A stretch of DNA of 64,000 nt, taken from positions 1-64,000 of the forward strand of contig JAAZNU010000036.1 in assembly GCA_012798135.1 (NCBI GenBank). Direction: 5' to 3'. Position numbers and translations under genes: made by a program. The DNA comes from Veillonellaceae bacterium. Lineage in GTDB: Bacteria; Bacillota_C; Negativicutes; UBA1444. The stretch's first letter is position 1; every line of letters starts with the position of its first letter. The notes beneath the pieces were generated by a model. The model searched no databases and was not told the origin of the DNA. It worked only from the letters and a program-made list of their open reading frames with translations. Positions 40,170 through 50,958 of the stretch are shown here, piece by piece.

Positions 40170-41411
40170 ATGTTGCATCGATGGGGCCGATTCGGGATAC
40201 TGGGGGCGCTGATATTGCTGTTGGTTGTCAGCGGGCCAAGTCTGGGGGAATGTTCCGACTGTCCGGAACAGGATGTGATCAGGGCCCGGGTCGCCAATAA
40301 CAACGAATTTGCCTTTTCCCTGTATCAAAAGATTGCCGGTGCTGAAACGAATCTTGGGAAAAATGTCTTTTTTTCTCCCTATAGTATTTCTACTGCTTTA
40401 GGCATGACCTATGCGGGAGCGCGCGGTGAAACGGCGGAGCAGATGGCAGCGGCGCTGCGGTTTGACGCGGAACAGGAATCGTTGCACCGATCTTTTCGTG
40501 ACTTGGCGGCTCGCCTGGACGGAACTGGCAAACCGTATCAGCTTAAGATCGCCAATACGCTCTGGGGGCAGCGGAATTATCCGTTTGAAGCAAAGTTTTT
40601 GTCCCTGATTGGCGAATTTTACGCCGGCGGATTCCAAACTTTGGACTTTTCGCAGGCGCCGGAGCCAAGCCGAATGACGATCAACCAATGGGTGGAACGG
40701 CAAACAGCCGATAAGATCCGGAATTTACTGCAGCAGGGCGACATTACTTCGCTGACGCGGTTGGTATTGACCAACGCGATTTATTTCAAAGGCGAATGGG
40801 AAACCCCGTTTGAGAAAAACCAGACCCAGCCGGCGCTATTTAAAGTCAGTCCTGGAAACACCGCCGAAGTCCCGATGATGGTGCGGACAGGGGAACTTCC
40901 CTATACAGAGACGGATATGCTGCAAGCGGTCGAGTTGCCGTATGCCGGCAAGGACCTGGCGATGGTCCTGTTATTGCCGAAGGATGACCTCGGCTCCCTG
41001 GAACAAAAGTTGTCACGGCAGCAAGTGGGGATATTGATGACCCAAATGCAGCCGACACGGCTCAGCCTGTTTTTGCCGCGGTTCAAATTCGACGCCCGGT
41101 ATGCCTTGCAGAACAAGGACTACTTGCCGGCGTTGGGAATGGTCGATGCGTTTGACAACCAAAAGGCCGATTTTTTCGGATTGACAGGCCAAAAGGACTT
41201 GTATATCTCAGGAGTATTTCACAAAGCTTTTATCGATGTGAATGAGAGCGGAACCGAGGCGGCTGCGGCGACGGCCGTAGTGGTCGGACTGAAGAGCATG
41301 CCGCCGCCGCCGACCGTTTTTCGGGCGGATCACCCGTTTTTCTTCCTGATTCACCACAAACCCACCGGATCGATCCTGTTTATGGGACGGGTCGCCAATC
41401 CGGCGCAATAG
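40170..41411 (+). CDS. Exported serpin (serine protease inhibitor)
   Basis: A full-length serpin (413 aa) with an N-terminal signal peptide (GILGALILLLVVSG, cleavage near residue 26). Serpin blocks NVFFSPYSISTALGMTYAGA, LVLTNAIYFKGEWETPFEKN and HPFFFLIHHKPTGSILFMGR are intact. The hinge NESGTEAAAATAVVV has the small residues required for an inhibitory serpin. Counting P17 as E gives a predicted P1-P1' of Lys-Ser, hence trypsin-like targets. Four prolines follow. ATG 40170 has GGGGAGGCGG upstream. Serpins are uncommon in Bacillota. The neighbourhood links it to protein-quality control, but the target is unknown. Confidence 0.93.
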   Translation: MLHRWGRFGILGALILLLVVSGPSLGECSDCPEQDVIRARVANNNEFAFSLYQKIAGAETNLGKNVFFSPYSISTALGMTYAGARGETAEQMAAALRFDAEQESLHRSFRDLAARLDGTGKPYQLKIANTLWGQRNYPFEAKFLSLIGEFYAGGFQTLDFSQAPEPSRMTINQWVERQTADKIRNLLQQGDITSLTRLVLTNAIYFKGEWETPFEKNQTQPALFKVSPGNTAEVPMMVRTGELPYTETDMLQAVELPYAGKDLAMVLLLPKDDLGSLEQKLSRQQVGILMTQMQPTRLSLFLPRFKFDARYALQNKDYLPALGMVDAFDNQKADFFGLTGQKDLYISGVFHKAFIDVNESGTEAAAATAVVVGLKSMPPPPTVFRADHPFFFLIHHKPTGSILFMGRVANPAQ

Positions 41412-41422
41412 GAGGTAGTCGC

Positions 41423-41456
41423 AAAGGGTACTGTTTTTGGCAGTACCCTTTTTTTT
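41423..41456 (+). terminator. Terminator after the serpin gene
   Basis: Stem AAAGGGTACTG / CAGTACCCTTT with loop TTTTTGG, ending in an unbroken run of eight Ts (41449-41456). Confidence 0.9.
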
Positions 41457-41503
41457 CAGGCGAATGGCGGATTGGCGATGATTCGGGGAATAAGAAAAAA
41501 TAT

Positions 41504-41545
41504 AAAGTCAAAAATATTGACTTTCAAAAAATGGTTTGTTACAAT
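41504..41545 (+). promoter_or_regulatory. hsp20 promoter with overlapping palindrome
   Basis: A strong sigma-A promoter, TTGACT (41517-41522), 17 bases, TACAAT (41540-41545). An 8-bp inverted repeat AAAGTCAA-AAATA-TTGACTTT (41504-41524) covers the -35 box. A protein bound here would block RNA polymerase. It is neither a CIRCE element nor a tandem CtsR box. See findings. Confidence 0.75.
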
Positions 41546-41591
41546 CAAGTCAGAGGCGAAAGCCAAAACCAAAAAATGAGGAGGGTTCAAA

Positions 41592-42020
41592 ATGGCAAAC
41601 ATTCGATTGTGGTCGCCGATGGACCACCTTTTCCGGGACTTTGCGGACATGACCAGGATGCTGGACATGCCGAACGTACCCGTTCTGTTCAAAGGTGGGG
41701 AGCCAAAGGTTGACATCATCCAAAATGAAACGGATGTCATCGTCAAGGCGGATGTTCCCGGTGTCAAGAAGGAAGACATCAACGTGACGGTTACGGAAGA
41801 CACGATCACCATCCGCGGGGAAGTCAAGTCGGACTACGAGGAGAAGAAGGAAGATTATTTCCACTCGGAACGCTTCTTCGGAACCTATAGCCGGACATTG
41901 CCGCTGCCGACGCTGGTGGCTGGCGACAAGGCGACCGCCAAGTTTGAGGACGGCGTGCTGACAATCACGGTCCCCAAGGCGACTAAGCCGGAAAAAGGGC
42001 ACGTGGTGGATATCCAGTAA
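41592..42020 (+). CDS. hsp20: Small heat-shock protein Hsp20
   Basis: A 142-aa alpha-crystallin-type holdase that keeps unfolded proteins soluble until DnaK or ClpB act. The crystallin domain covers about residues 35-130 with VDIIQNETDVIVKADVPGVK and the late A-x-(x)-GVLTI signature AKFEDGVLTITVPK. The N-terminal arm (LWSPMDHLFRDF) is hydrophobic. GAGGAGGG precedes the ATG. It has its own promoter and terminator. Confidence 0.94.
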   Translation: MANIRLWSPMDHLFRDFADMTRMLDMPNVPVLFKGGEPKVDIIQNETDVIVKADVPGVKKEDINVTVTEDTITIRGEVKSDYEEKKEDYFHSERFFGTYSRTLPLPTLVAGDKATAKFEDGVLTITVPKATKPEKGHVVDIQ

Positions 42021-42035
42021 CGGGGTGTTGTTGAG

Positions 42036-42072
42036 AAACCGGTCTCTCTCCTGAAAGGGAGGCCGGTTTTTT
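42036..42072 (+). terminator. Terminator after hsp20
   Basis: AAACCGG (42036-42042) pairs with CCGGTTT (42063-42069), with a partly paired CT/GA-rich interior, and is followed by TTTT. The stem is imperfect but well placed. Confidence 0.7.
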
Positions 42073-42122
42073 ATCGACAGGGCTATATGCGACGGAGATC
42101 GTCAAGACACAGGGTTATCCGA

Positions 42123-42199
42123 CCATCAAGCGGCGGAACATGAGATAAGCGGAGGTTAAGCGAAGCGTCGAAGCGTTCTCATTTCCGCCGCTTGGATGG
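42123..42199 (+). repeat. Long inverted repeat upstream of dnaK
   Basis: Arms of 23 bases at 42123-42145 and 42177-42199 match as reverse complements except for two single-base bulges. Each arm contains AAGCGGCGGAA or its complement. The 31-base loop contains CGAAGCG twice. No T-run follows. It precedes the likely dnaK promoter, so it may be an operator, a mobile palindromic element, or part of a longer leader RNA. Confidence 0.7.
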
Positions 42200-42218
42200 C
42201 TCGAAAAAATTTCATGAT

Positions 42219-42248
42219 TTGGGATTTTTGAATTGAATTCGTTATAAA
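42219..42248 (+). promoter_or_regulatory. Possible dnaK promoter
   Basis: TTGGGA (42219-42224), 18-base spacer, TATAAA (42243-42248). A small hairpin CTGCGC-CAA-GCGCAG (42261-42275) lies between it and the ribosome site of dnaK. No CIRCE inverted repeat (TTAGCACTC type) is present. Confidence 0.5.
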
Positions 42249-42296
42249 CCCGAAAAATAACTGCGCCAAGCGCAGGCAGAGAGGCAGGTTCTGACA

Positions 42297-44174
42297 ATGG
42301 GAAGAGCAGTGGGAATAGATTTGGGAACGACCAACTCGGTAATCGCCGTGTTGGAAGGGGAACGCCCCGAAGTGATCGCCAATACCGAAGGCGGTCGGAC
42401 GACACCGTCCGTGGTGGCGTTCCGGGACAACAACGAACGGTTGGTGGGCCAGCTGGCGAAGCGCCAGGCCGTCATGAACCCCGCCAAGACGTTTTACTCC
42501 GTGAAGCGGTTCATCGGCCGCCGCTACGACGAAGTGACCGCCGAAATGAAACTGGTGCCGTATAAAGTGGTGACCGGGCCGAACAACACCGTGAAGTTCC
42601 AGGTGGATGACAAAGGCTATGCGCCGGAGGAAATCTCGGCGCAAGTGTTGCGAAAAATGGTGGACGATGCCGCCAAGTATCTGGGCGAAAAGATCACGGA
42701 CGCCGTCATCACGGTTCCGGCCTATTTCAACGACGCCCAGCGTCAGGCCACCAAAGACGCCGGGAAAATTGCCGGGCTGAATGTGCTGCGGATCATCAAT
42801 GAGCCGACGGCGGCGGCGCTGGCCTATGGACTGGACAAGAAAAAGAACGAGACTATTCTGGTGTTCGACCTCGGCGGCGGCACCTTCGACGTGTCGATCC
42901 TGGAAGTGGGCGATGGCGTGTTCGAAGTGAAATCCACGAGCGGCGATACCCATCTGGGCGGCGACGATTTCGATAAAGTGCTGGTCGACTGGCTGGCCGA
43001 CGATTTCAAGAAAGCCAACGGGATTGATCTGCGCAGCGACAAGCAGGCGTTGCAGCGGTTGACGGAAGCGGCGGAAAAGGCCAAGGTCGAATTGTCGTCA
43101 GTCATGGAAACGACGATCAGTCTGCCGTTCATTACCGCGGACGCATCCGGGCCCCGGCATCTGGAAGCCAAGCTGAGCCGGGCCAAATTCGACGACCTGA
43201 CGGCGGAACTGGTAATTCGTTGCCGTAAGCCGGTCGAACAAGCGTTGTCGGATGCTAAGCTGACTGCCAAAGATCTTGCGGAAGTGATTTTGGTCGGCGG
43301 GTCTACCCGAATTCCGGCCGTGCAGAAAATGGTCCGAACCCTGACGGGCAAGGAACCGAACCAGAGTGTGAACCCCGACGAAGTCGTAGCGGTGGGCGCG
43401 GCGATCCAGGCCGGCGTTCTGACCGGCGAGCTGAAGGATGTCGTGTTGCTCGACGTGACACCGCTGTCGCTCGGCGTGGAAACCCTGGGCGGCGTAATGA
43501 CGAAGATCATCGAGCGCAATACGACGATCCCGGCGCGGCGCAGCCAGGTATTCAGCACCGCGGATGACAATCAGCCGGAAGTGGATGTGCACGTACTGCA
43601 GGGCGAACGCGAAATGGCCAAGGATAACCGGACGCTGGGCCGGGTGAAGCTGTCCGGCATCGCGCCGGCGCCGCGGGGCGTGCCGCAGATCGAAGTGACG
43701 TTCGACATCGACGCGAACGGGATCCTGACGGTTGGTGCCAAGGACAAGGCTACCGGCAAGGAGCAAACCATCACGATTTCGAATTCGAGCAATTTGCCCA
43801 AGACCGAAGTCGAGCAGATGGTCCAGGCCGCCAAGCAGCATGCCGACGAGGACAAACAGCGCCGGCAACAGGTGGAGGTCCGCAACGAAGTGGACACGCT
43901 CGTCTATCAATCCAAGCGTCTTCTGGCCGATCAGGCGGCCAGGCTGCCGGCCCATGTGAAAGGGCTGCTCGAAACCTCCCTGGAAAAAGCCCAAAAGGCG
44001 TTGGACGATAATGCGGACATCAGCACGTTGCGCAGCGTGAAGTCGGAACTGGAGCAGGCCTACGGACAGGCTTGCCAGTGCAAGCCGGAAAGCCAGGGCC
44101 CTTCGGTGGAAAATCCGGCCGGACCGAAAAAAGGCGGCGACGATGTCATGGACGCGGAGTACGAAGAAAAATAA
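42297..44174 (+). CDS. dnaK: Molecular chaperone DnaK (Hsp70)
   Basis: DnaK (625 aa) is an ATP-driven chaperone. The phosphate loops [14 protein letters not shown] and [14 protein letters not shown] and the adenosine loop [13 protein letters not shown] mark the ATPase domain (1-360). The linker [16 protein letters not shown] and the substrate domain follow. The C-terminus is the bacterial DAEYEEK. No grpE or hrcA is adjacent. Instead a CbpA-type J-protein and clpB follow, so this may be a second, stress-dedicated dnaK in a genome that also has a canonical hrcA-grpE-dnaK-dnaJ operon. Confidence 0.96.
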   Translation: MGRAVGIDLGTTNSVIAVLEGERPEVIANTEGGRTTPSVVAFRDNNERLVGQLAKRQAVMNPAKTFYSVKRFIGRRYDEVTAEMKLVPYKVVTGPNNTVKFQVDDKGYAPEEISAQVLRKMVDDAAKYLGEKITDAVITVPAYFNDAQRQATKDAGKIAGLNVLRIINEPTAAALAYGLDKKKNETILVFDLGGGTFDVSILEVGDGVFEVKSTSGDTHLGGDDFDKVLVDWLADDFKKANGIDLRSDKQALQRLTEAAEKAKVELSSVMETTISLPFITADASGPRHLEAKLSRAKFDDLTAELVIRCRKPVEQALSDAKLTAKDLAEVILVGGSTRIPAVQKMVRTLTGKEPNQSVNPDEVVAVGAAIQAGVLTGELKDVVLLDVTPLSLGVETLGGVMTKIIERNTTIPARRSQVFSTADDNQPEVDVHVLQGEREMAKDNRTLGRVKLSGIAPAPRGVPQIEVTFDIDANGILTVGAKDKATGKEQTITISNSSNLPKTEVEQMVQAAKQHADEDKQRRQQVEVRNEVDTLVYQSKRLLADQAARLPAHVKGLLETSLEKAQKALDDNADISTLRSVKSELEQAYGQACQCKPESQGPSVENPAGPKKGGDDVMDAEYEEK

Positions 44175-44204
44175 TAAAGTGGAAGAAATGGCGGTGAGCA
44201 ATCC

Positions 44205-45122
44205 ATGAAATATATCGACTATTATGAAGCGCTGGGCGTGTCCCGGACGGCGACGGAGAAAGAAATCAAGTCCGCTTACCGCAAGCTGGCCCGACAGCAT
44301 CACCCTGATCTGCATCAGGGTGATGCCAAGAAGGCGGCGGAAGAAAAGTTCAAAATCATCAATGAGGCCTACGAAGTGCTCGGCGATCCGGAAAAACGCG
44401 CCAAATACGATCGCTTGGGTATGAACTGGCAGTCGGGGCAGGACTTCCAGCCGGGACCCGACATGGGTGGCTTTGATTTTCGTAATGTGAACATCAATGG
44501 CCAGGATTTGCATGGGTTCAGCGATTTTTTTGCCTCGCTGTTCGGCCAGGATTTGTTTGGCCGGCGCGGTGCCCGGACGGAACGGCAGCGGGGACCAATC
44601 CCCGGCGAAGACGTCGAGGCGGAGATCAATCTGTTGGTCGAAGAACTCTACAATGGCGGCGAAAAGGATATTCAAATCCAAACCGGCGGATCTTCGAAGA
44701 CCGTCAAGGTAAAAATACCGCCGCGGATCTATCCCGGCGCGGTATTACGGCTGAAGGGCCTCGGCGGCGCCGGCTATGGCGGCGGTGGAACGGGCGACCT
44801 GCTGCTGCGGTTGAATGCCTTGCCACACCCGATTTGGCGCATTGAAAACCAGGTCGATGTGGAGACCGATCTGACGATTTATCCGGAACAGGCGGTCGTG
44901 GGGGACAAGGTATCGGTCCCGACACCGGCCGGCCTGATTCAGCTGAAAATTCCGGCCGGGATCCACAACGGTCAGAAACTGCGGCTGAAAGACAAAGGGC
45001 TGAAACGGAAAAATGGCAGTTTCGGCGACATGTTCGTGCGGGTGAAGATCGATACGCCGCTGGAACAAAGCGCCGAGGAAGTGGAACTGTATCAAAAGAT
45101 TTTTGAACTGCGAAACCGGTAA
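44205..45122 (+). CDS. cbpA: J-domain co-chaperone of CbpA type
   Basis: A class B J-protein (305 aa). The J-domain (1-70) contains the HPD motif in ARQHHPDLHQG. A Gly/Phe/Asn-rich segment (about 75-130) follows and then two client-binding beta domains. The four-CxxCxGxG zinc domain of true DnaJ is absent, since VEAEINLLVEELYNGGEKD runs straight into the C-terminal fold. It presumably stimulates the adjacent DnaK. It lies 30 bases after dnaK and 19 before clpB. Confidence 0.93.
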   Translation: MKYIDYYEALGVSRTATEKEIKSAYRKLARQHHPDLHQGDAKKAAEEKFKIINEAYEVLGDPEKRAKYDRLGMNWQSGQDFQPGPDMGGFDFRNVNINGQDLHGFSDFFASLFGQDLFGRRGARTERQRGPIPGEDVEAEINLLVEELYNGGEKDIQIQTGGSSKTVKVKIPPRIYPGAVLRLKGLGGAGYGGGGTGDLLLRLNALPHPIWRIENQVDVETDLTIYPEQAVVGDKVSVPTPAGLIQLKIPAGIHNGQKLRLKDKGLKRKNGSFGDMFVRVKIDTPLEQSAEEVELYQKIFELRNR

Positions 45123-45141
45123 CGCGGGGGGAGGAAAGAAA

Positions 45142-47730
<2,589 letters not shown>

Positions 47731-47752
47731 GGATTCGACCGGCCGGCAGGGC

Positions 47753-47795
47753 GGGGCTGCGGAGATCGGCGTGAATTCTCCGCGGCCCCTGTTTT
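47753..47795 (+). terminator. Terminator after clpB
   Basis: 13-bp stem GGGGCTGCGGAGA / TCTCCGCGGCCCC (one G-U pair) with an 11-base loop, then TGTTTTG. It ends the dnaK-cbpA-clpB unit. Confidence 0.85.
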
Positions 47796-47869
47796 GCGTT
47801 GGGTTTTTAGTTGGTGACAGGAACTTTTCGTTGCAGCGAGAATACTATATACTATGGAGTTGATGAAGT

Positions 47870-48769
47870 TTGGATTTTAAACCGCTGGAGCTGGCGGACA
47901 AGCCTGTGTTTGACGCAATGCTGGGCCAACGCTACTACGAGAATTCCTGGTTTACCTTTACGACCTTTTTTACCTGGCGTGATAATTTTTCCACCGCCTG
48001 GGCGCTTTCCGAAGACTCCCTGTATCTCCGGTTGCAGGCCAATGGCCTGGTTTATTTTTTGGCGCCGTTTGCTGCAGCAGGCCGGTCGTTCGCGGCCGCC
48101 GTCGATGCGGCGGTGCGGGAGAGCCGCTGCCGGAACGAACCCTTTCTGATGAAGGGACTGTCGCCGGCGATGTGGGCCGAACTGGACACGGCGTTTCCCG
48201 GTCGGTTTGCGATGACGGCGCAGCGGGATTATTTCGATTATGTCTATCGGGCGGAGGATTTGCGCACGCTGGCCGGACGGAAATATCATTCGAAACGGAA
48301 CTTTGTGAACCGTTTCCTGGCCGAGCACACTGACTGGTCCTACGAACCGCTGACCGCAGCGGCGCGGGCGGACTGTCTGGCGGTGGAGCAGCTCTGGTGC
48401 CGCCAGCGCGACTGCACGGGTGACGGCATGGTGGGCGCCGAGTACCGGGCCCTGACCGAATCTTTGGATCACTTCGATGCCCTGCAGCTAAGGGGCGGCC
48501 TTATCCGCCTGGCGGGAAGACCAGTCGCCTTCAGCATTGGCGAACAGTTGAATTCGGATACCGCGGTCGTTCACATGGAAAAGGCGGATGCATCCATTCC
48601 CGGCCTGTATGCCCTCATCAACCGGGAATGCTGCCGCCAGGCCTGGGGCGACGTCGAATATGTCAACCGCGAGGAGGACATGGGCGAGGAAGGGCTGCGC
48701 AAGGCGAAGGAATCCTACTACCCGGTCCGGCTGGTGGAAAAAATCAAAATCAATTTGCGGGAGGGATGA
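47870..48769 (+). CDS. DUF2156 / lysyl-transferase-like GNAT protein
   Basis: A 299-aa protein of the DUF2156 type, related to the GNAT domain of phosphatidylglycerol lysyltransferases but without their membrane part. Recognisable blocks are ENSWFTFTTFFTWRDNF at the start, GRKYHSKRNFVNRFL in the middle, and WGDVEYVNREEDMGEEGLRKAKESYYP at the end (only 20-residue pieces compared). The substrate is unknown. The likely start is TTG 47870 with GGAG ten bases upstream. A -10-like TATACT lies near 47848. Confidence 0.82.
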   Translation: MDFKPLELADKPVFDAMLGQRYYENSWFTFTTFFTWRDNFSTAWALSEDSLYLRLQANGLVYFLAPFAAAGRSFAAAVDAAVRESRCRNEPFLMKGLSPAMWAELDTAFPGRFAMTAQRDYFDYVYRAEDLRTLAGRKYHSKRNFVNRFLAEHTDWSYEPLTAAARADCLAVEQLWCRQRDCTGDGMVGAEYRALTESLDHFDALQLRGGLIRLAGRPVAFSIGEQLNSDTAVVHMEKADASIPGLYALINRECCRQAWGDVEYVNREEDMGEEGLRKAKESYYPVRLVEKIKINLREG

Positions 48770-48773
48770 AGGG

Positions 48774-49268
48774 ATGGCCCAGGACTGTTCATTTGACGTA
48801 GTATCGCAGGTCAACATGCAAAGCATGGACAATGCCGTGAATCAGGCGATGAAGGAGATCAGCCAGCGCTACGATTTCAAGGGAGCGGTGGCGGAAATCA
48901 CTCTCGAGGGCAATAGCCTGAAGTTTGCGGCTCAGGATGAATTCAAGCTGGAAGCGATGCTGGATGTGCTGCGCCTGAAGATGGTGAAGGCCGGCATCTC
49001 AGCGCGGGCCCTGAAACCGGGCAAGCTGGAGCAGGCCAGCAAAGGGACGGTTCGCCAGCAGATGGAGATACAGACGGGAATCGCCGCTGACAAGGCCCGG
49101 GATATCGTGGCCGGGGTCAAGGGACTGAAACTGAAGGTGCAGGCTTCGATCATGGGTGATCAGATTCGGGTGGCCGGCGCGAAGAAGGATGACCTGCAGA
49201 AAGTGATCGGCTTCCTGAAAGCCCAGGATTATGGAATCGACCTTCAATTCATCAACATGCGGCCATAG
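48774..49268 (+). CDS. yajQ: YajQ-family nucleotide-binding protein
   Basis: A UPF0234/YajQ protein (164 aa), a two-domain RNP-like fold. Members in other bacteria bind c-di-GMP or RNA, and the role here is unproven. It starts MAQDCSFDVVSQVNMQ and has the family block QRYDFKG. The C-terminus DYGIDLQFINMRP is standard. ATG 48774 follows GGGAGGGATGAAGGG, four bases after the upstream stop. An in-frame extension back to 48588 lies inside the previous gene and is rejected. Confidence 0.93.
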   Translation: MAQDCSFDVVSQVNMQSMDNAVNQAMKEISQRYDFKGAVAEITLEGNSLKFAAQDEFKLEAMLDVLRLKMVKAGISARALKPGKLEQASKGTVRQQMEIQTGIAADKARDIVAGVKGLKLKVQASIMGDQIRVAGAKKDDLQKVIGFLKAQDYGIDLQFINMRP

Positions 49269-49281
49269 AACGGGGGAACCT

Positions 49282-50049
49282 ATGAATTCAGAGTTGTTCA
49301 GCCGGCTGCGGAACTGGTTTGCGGAATATGCGGAGTCGTTTTATTCCGACGATGCCGACATCCAGGCGCATGTCCGGCTGAAGGAGGACCATACTGCCCG
49401 GGTTTGCGACTATATGGGGCAGTTGGCGGGTTCATTGCGGTTATCGCCGGAGCAGGAGACGCTGGCCCGCCTGGTAGCGCTGTTCCACGATGTGGGACGG
49501 TTTCGCCAGTATACGAAATACCGGACGTTCAACGATTTCCGATCGGAGGATCATGCCTGTCTGGGCGTGCGGATATTGCGGGAAACCGGCGTTTTAGCGG
49601 AATTGCCGCCGGCGCAACAGGCCCTGGTTCAAAAGGCGGTGCGCTATCACAACGGTCGTGAGATTCCGCGGGATGATGCGGACACGGTATTTTTCGCCCG
49701 GATGATTCGCGATGCCGACAAACTGGACATTCTGGCGATGATCACCAGCGAGAACGCATTGCTCCGGATGTTGCCGATGCCTGAATACGGTGGGCAGCAA
49801 GTTTCGGCGCCGACGCTGGACTGCATTCTGGGCGGGCAGGTCGCCCGGTTCGAACATATCCGGACGGCGGCGGACCTGCTGTTATTTCGGATGTCCTGGG
49901 TGTTCGACATGAATTTCCCCTGGACCTTTCAAATGGTTCAGCAACGACAATATCTGGAGAAGATGGCCGCACAATTGCCGGATGCCCCGGCGGTTCATCA
50001 GGTGACGGAATTGTTGATGGCGCAGCGTGACCGCCGGGCACAGGGATGA
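49282..50049 (+). CDS. HD-domain phosphohydrolase
   Basis: A 255-aa protein with an HD domain. Metal ligands are visible in EDHTARVCDYMGQL, LFHDVGRFRQ and later VRYHNGRE and RDADKLDIL. HD proteins hydrolyse nucleotides or phosphate esters. The substrate cannot be assigned. ATG 49282 follows GGGGGAACCT. It is 13 bases after yajQ, so the two may share a transcript. Confidence 0.85.
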   Translation: MNSELFSRLRNWFAEYAESFYSDDADIQAHVRLKEDHTARVCDYMGQLAGSLRLSPEQETLARLVALFHDVGRFRQYTKYRTFNDFRSEDHACLGVRILRETGVLAELPPAQQALVQKAVRYHNGREIPRDDADTVFFARMIRDADKLDILAMITSENALLRMLPMPEYGGQQVSAPTLDCILGGQVARFEHIRTAADLLLFRMSWVFDMNFPWTFQMVQQRQYLEKMAAQLPDAPAVHQVTELLMAQRDRRAQG

Positions 50050-50087
50050 GGTTTCTTAAGGGCTAATTATTTTGGAGGTGAAGTGGC

Positions 50088-50873
50088 ATGCCAAAGTTTT
50101 CAGCCAACCTGACCATGATGTTTCAGGAGGTTCCTTTTTTGAAGCGATTCGCCGCGTCGGCGAAAGCCGGCTTCAAAGCGGTCGAATTCATGTTCCCGTA
50201 TGAGTACGCCATCGACGAACTGCAAAAAGTTTTGCAGGCCGCCGACCAGAAAATTGTATTGTTCAATTTGCCGGCTGGCGACTGGGCGGGCGGCGACCGA
50301 GGAATTGCGGTCGATCCGGCACGGACCGCCGAATTTGTTGCAGGGGTTGAGAAGGCGGTGAAGTATGCCAAAATCCTGGGTGTGCCGCAAGTGAACTGCC
50401 TGGTCGGCAAGAAGCTGGCGGATATTCCGGCGGCGGAGCAACGCCGCACCATGATTGCGAATCTGCGCCTGGCCGCGGATGCCATGGCGGAGGTCAGCGT
50501 AAAACTGCTGGTGGAACCGTTAAATTCGCGCGATATGCCGGGGTTCACGCTGAACACGACTGCACAGGCATTGGAAGTACTGGCCGAAGCCGGCCATGAA
50601 AATATATTTCTGCAGTACGATGTCTACCACGCCCAACGGATGGAAGGCGAGCTGGCGGGAATCTTGCGGAACAATTTGGCGAAAATCGCCCACATCCAGA
50701 TCGCCGACAATCCGGGCCGGCACCAACCGGGGACCGGCGAAATCAACTACCGCTGGCTGCTGGAGGATTTCGACAATGCCGGCTATAAAGGCTATGTCGG
50801 GCTGGAATACATTCCGACGCCGGACAGCCTGAGCTCGTTGGAATGGATCAGCGATTACGGCTATAGCCTATAA
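50088..50873 (+). CDS. hyi: Hydroxypyruvate isomerase-like TIM barrel
   Basis: A sugar-isomerase-type TIM barrel (261 aa) of the Hyi/OtnI group. It starts MPKFSANLTMMFQEVPFLKR, with metal-site residues expected in LLVEPLNSRDMPG, LQYDVYHAQRMEGE and VGLEYIPT. It may interconvert hydroxypyruvate and tartronate semialdehyde or act on an erythrulose-type sugar. The exact substrate is unclear. The convergent neighbour is a LarA-like hydroxy-acid racemase, which suggests hydroxy-acid metabolism. TTGGAGGTGAAG precedes the ATG. Confidence 0.85.
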   Translation: MPKFSANLTMMFQEVPFLKRFAASAKAGFKAVEFMFPYEYAIDELQKVLQAADQKIVLFNLPAGDWAGGDRGIAVDPARTAEFVAGVEKAVKYAKILGVPQVNCLVGKKLADIPAAEQRRTMIANLRLAADAMAEVSVKLLVEPLNSRDMPGFTLNTTAQALEVLAEAGHENIFLQYDVYHAQRMEGELAGILRNNLAKIAHIQIADNPGRHQPGTGEINYRWLLEDFDNAGYKGYVGLEYIPTPDSLSSLEWISDYGYSL

Positions 50874-50895
50874 AAAATACAACTCAGGTCCGCTA

Positions 50896-50957
50896 AAAGA
50901 GAACAGCGCGGATTTATCGCCAGATAGCAATAAATCCGCGCTGTTCTCTTTCTTTTT
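50896..50957. terminator. Bidirectional terminator with 22-bp perfect stem
   Basis: Arms 50896-50917 and 50930-50951 are exact reverse complements (core GAGAACAGCGCGGATTTAT) with a 12-base loop. T-rich TTCTTTTTCTT follows on the plus strand, and the minus side carries TTTAGCGG. It sits between the convergent hyi-like and larA-like genes and serves both. Confidence 0.9.
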
Positions 50958-50958
50958 C

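Noticed and set aside
41504..41524. CtsR operator at hsp20
   Set aside because: CtsR sites are tandem heptads. Only one AGTCAAA-like heptad is present and the second half is inverted.
42021..42296. CIRCE/HrcA operator before dnaK
   Set aside because: Searched for TTAGCACTC-N9-GAGTGCTAA or close variants and found none.
43098..44681. 527-codon open frame antisense to dnaK/cbpA
   Set aside because: Same reasoning: opposite strongly conserved genes, no start signals, low-complexity composition.
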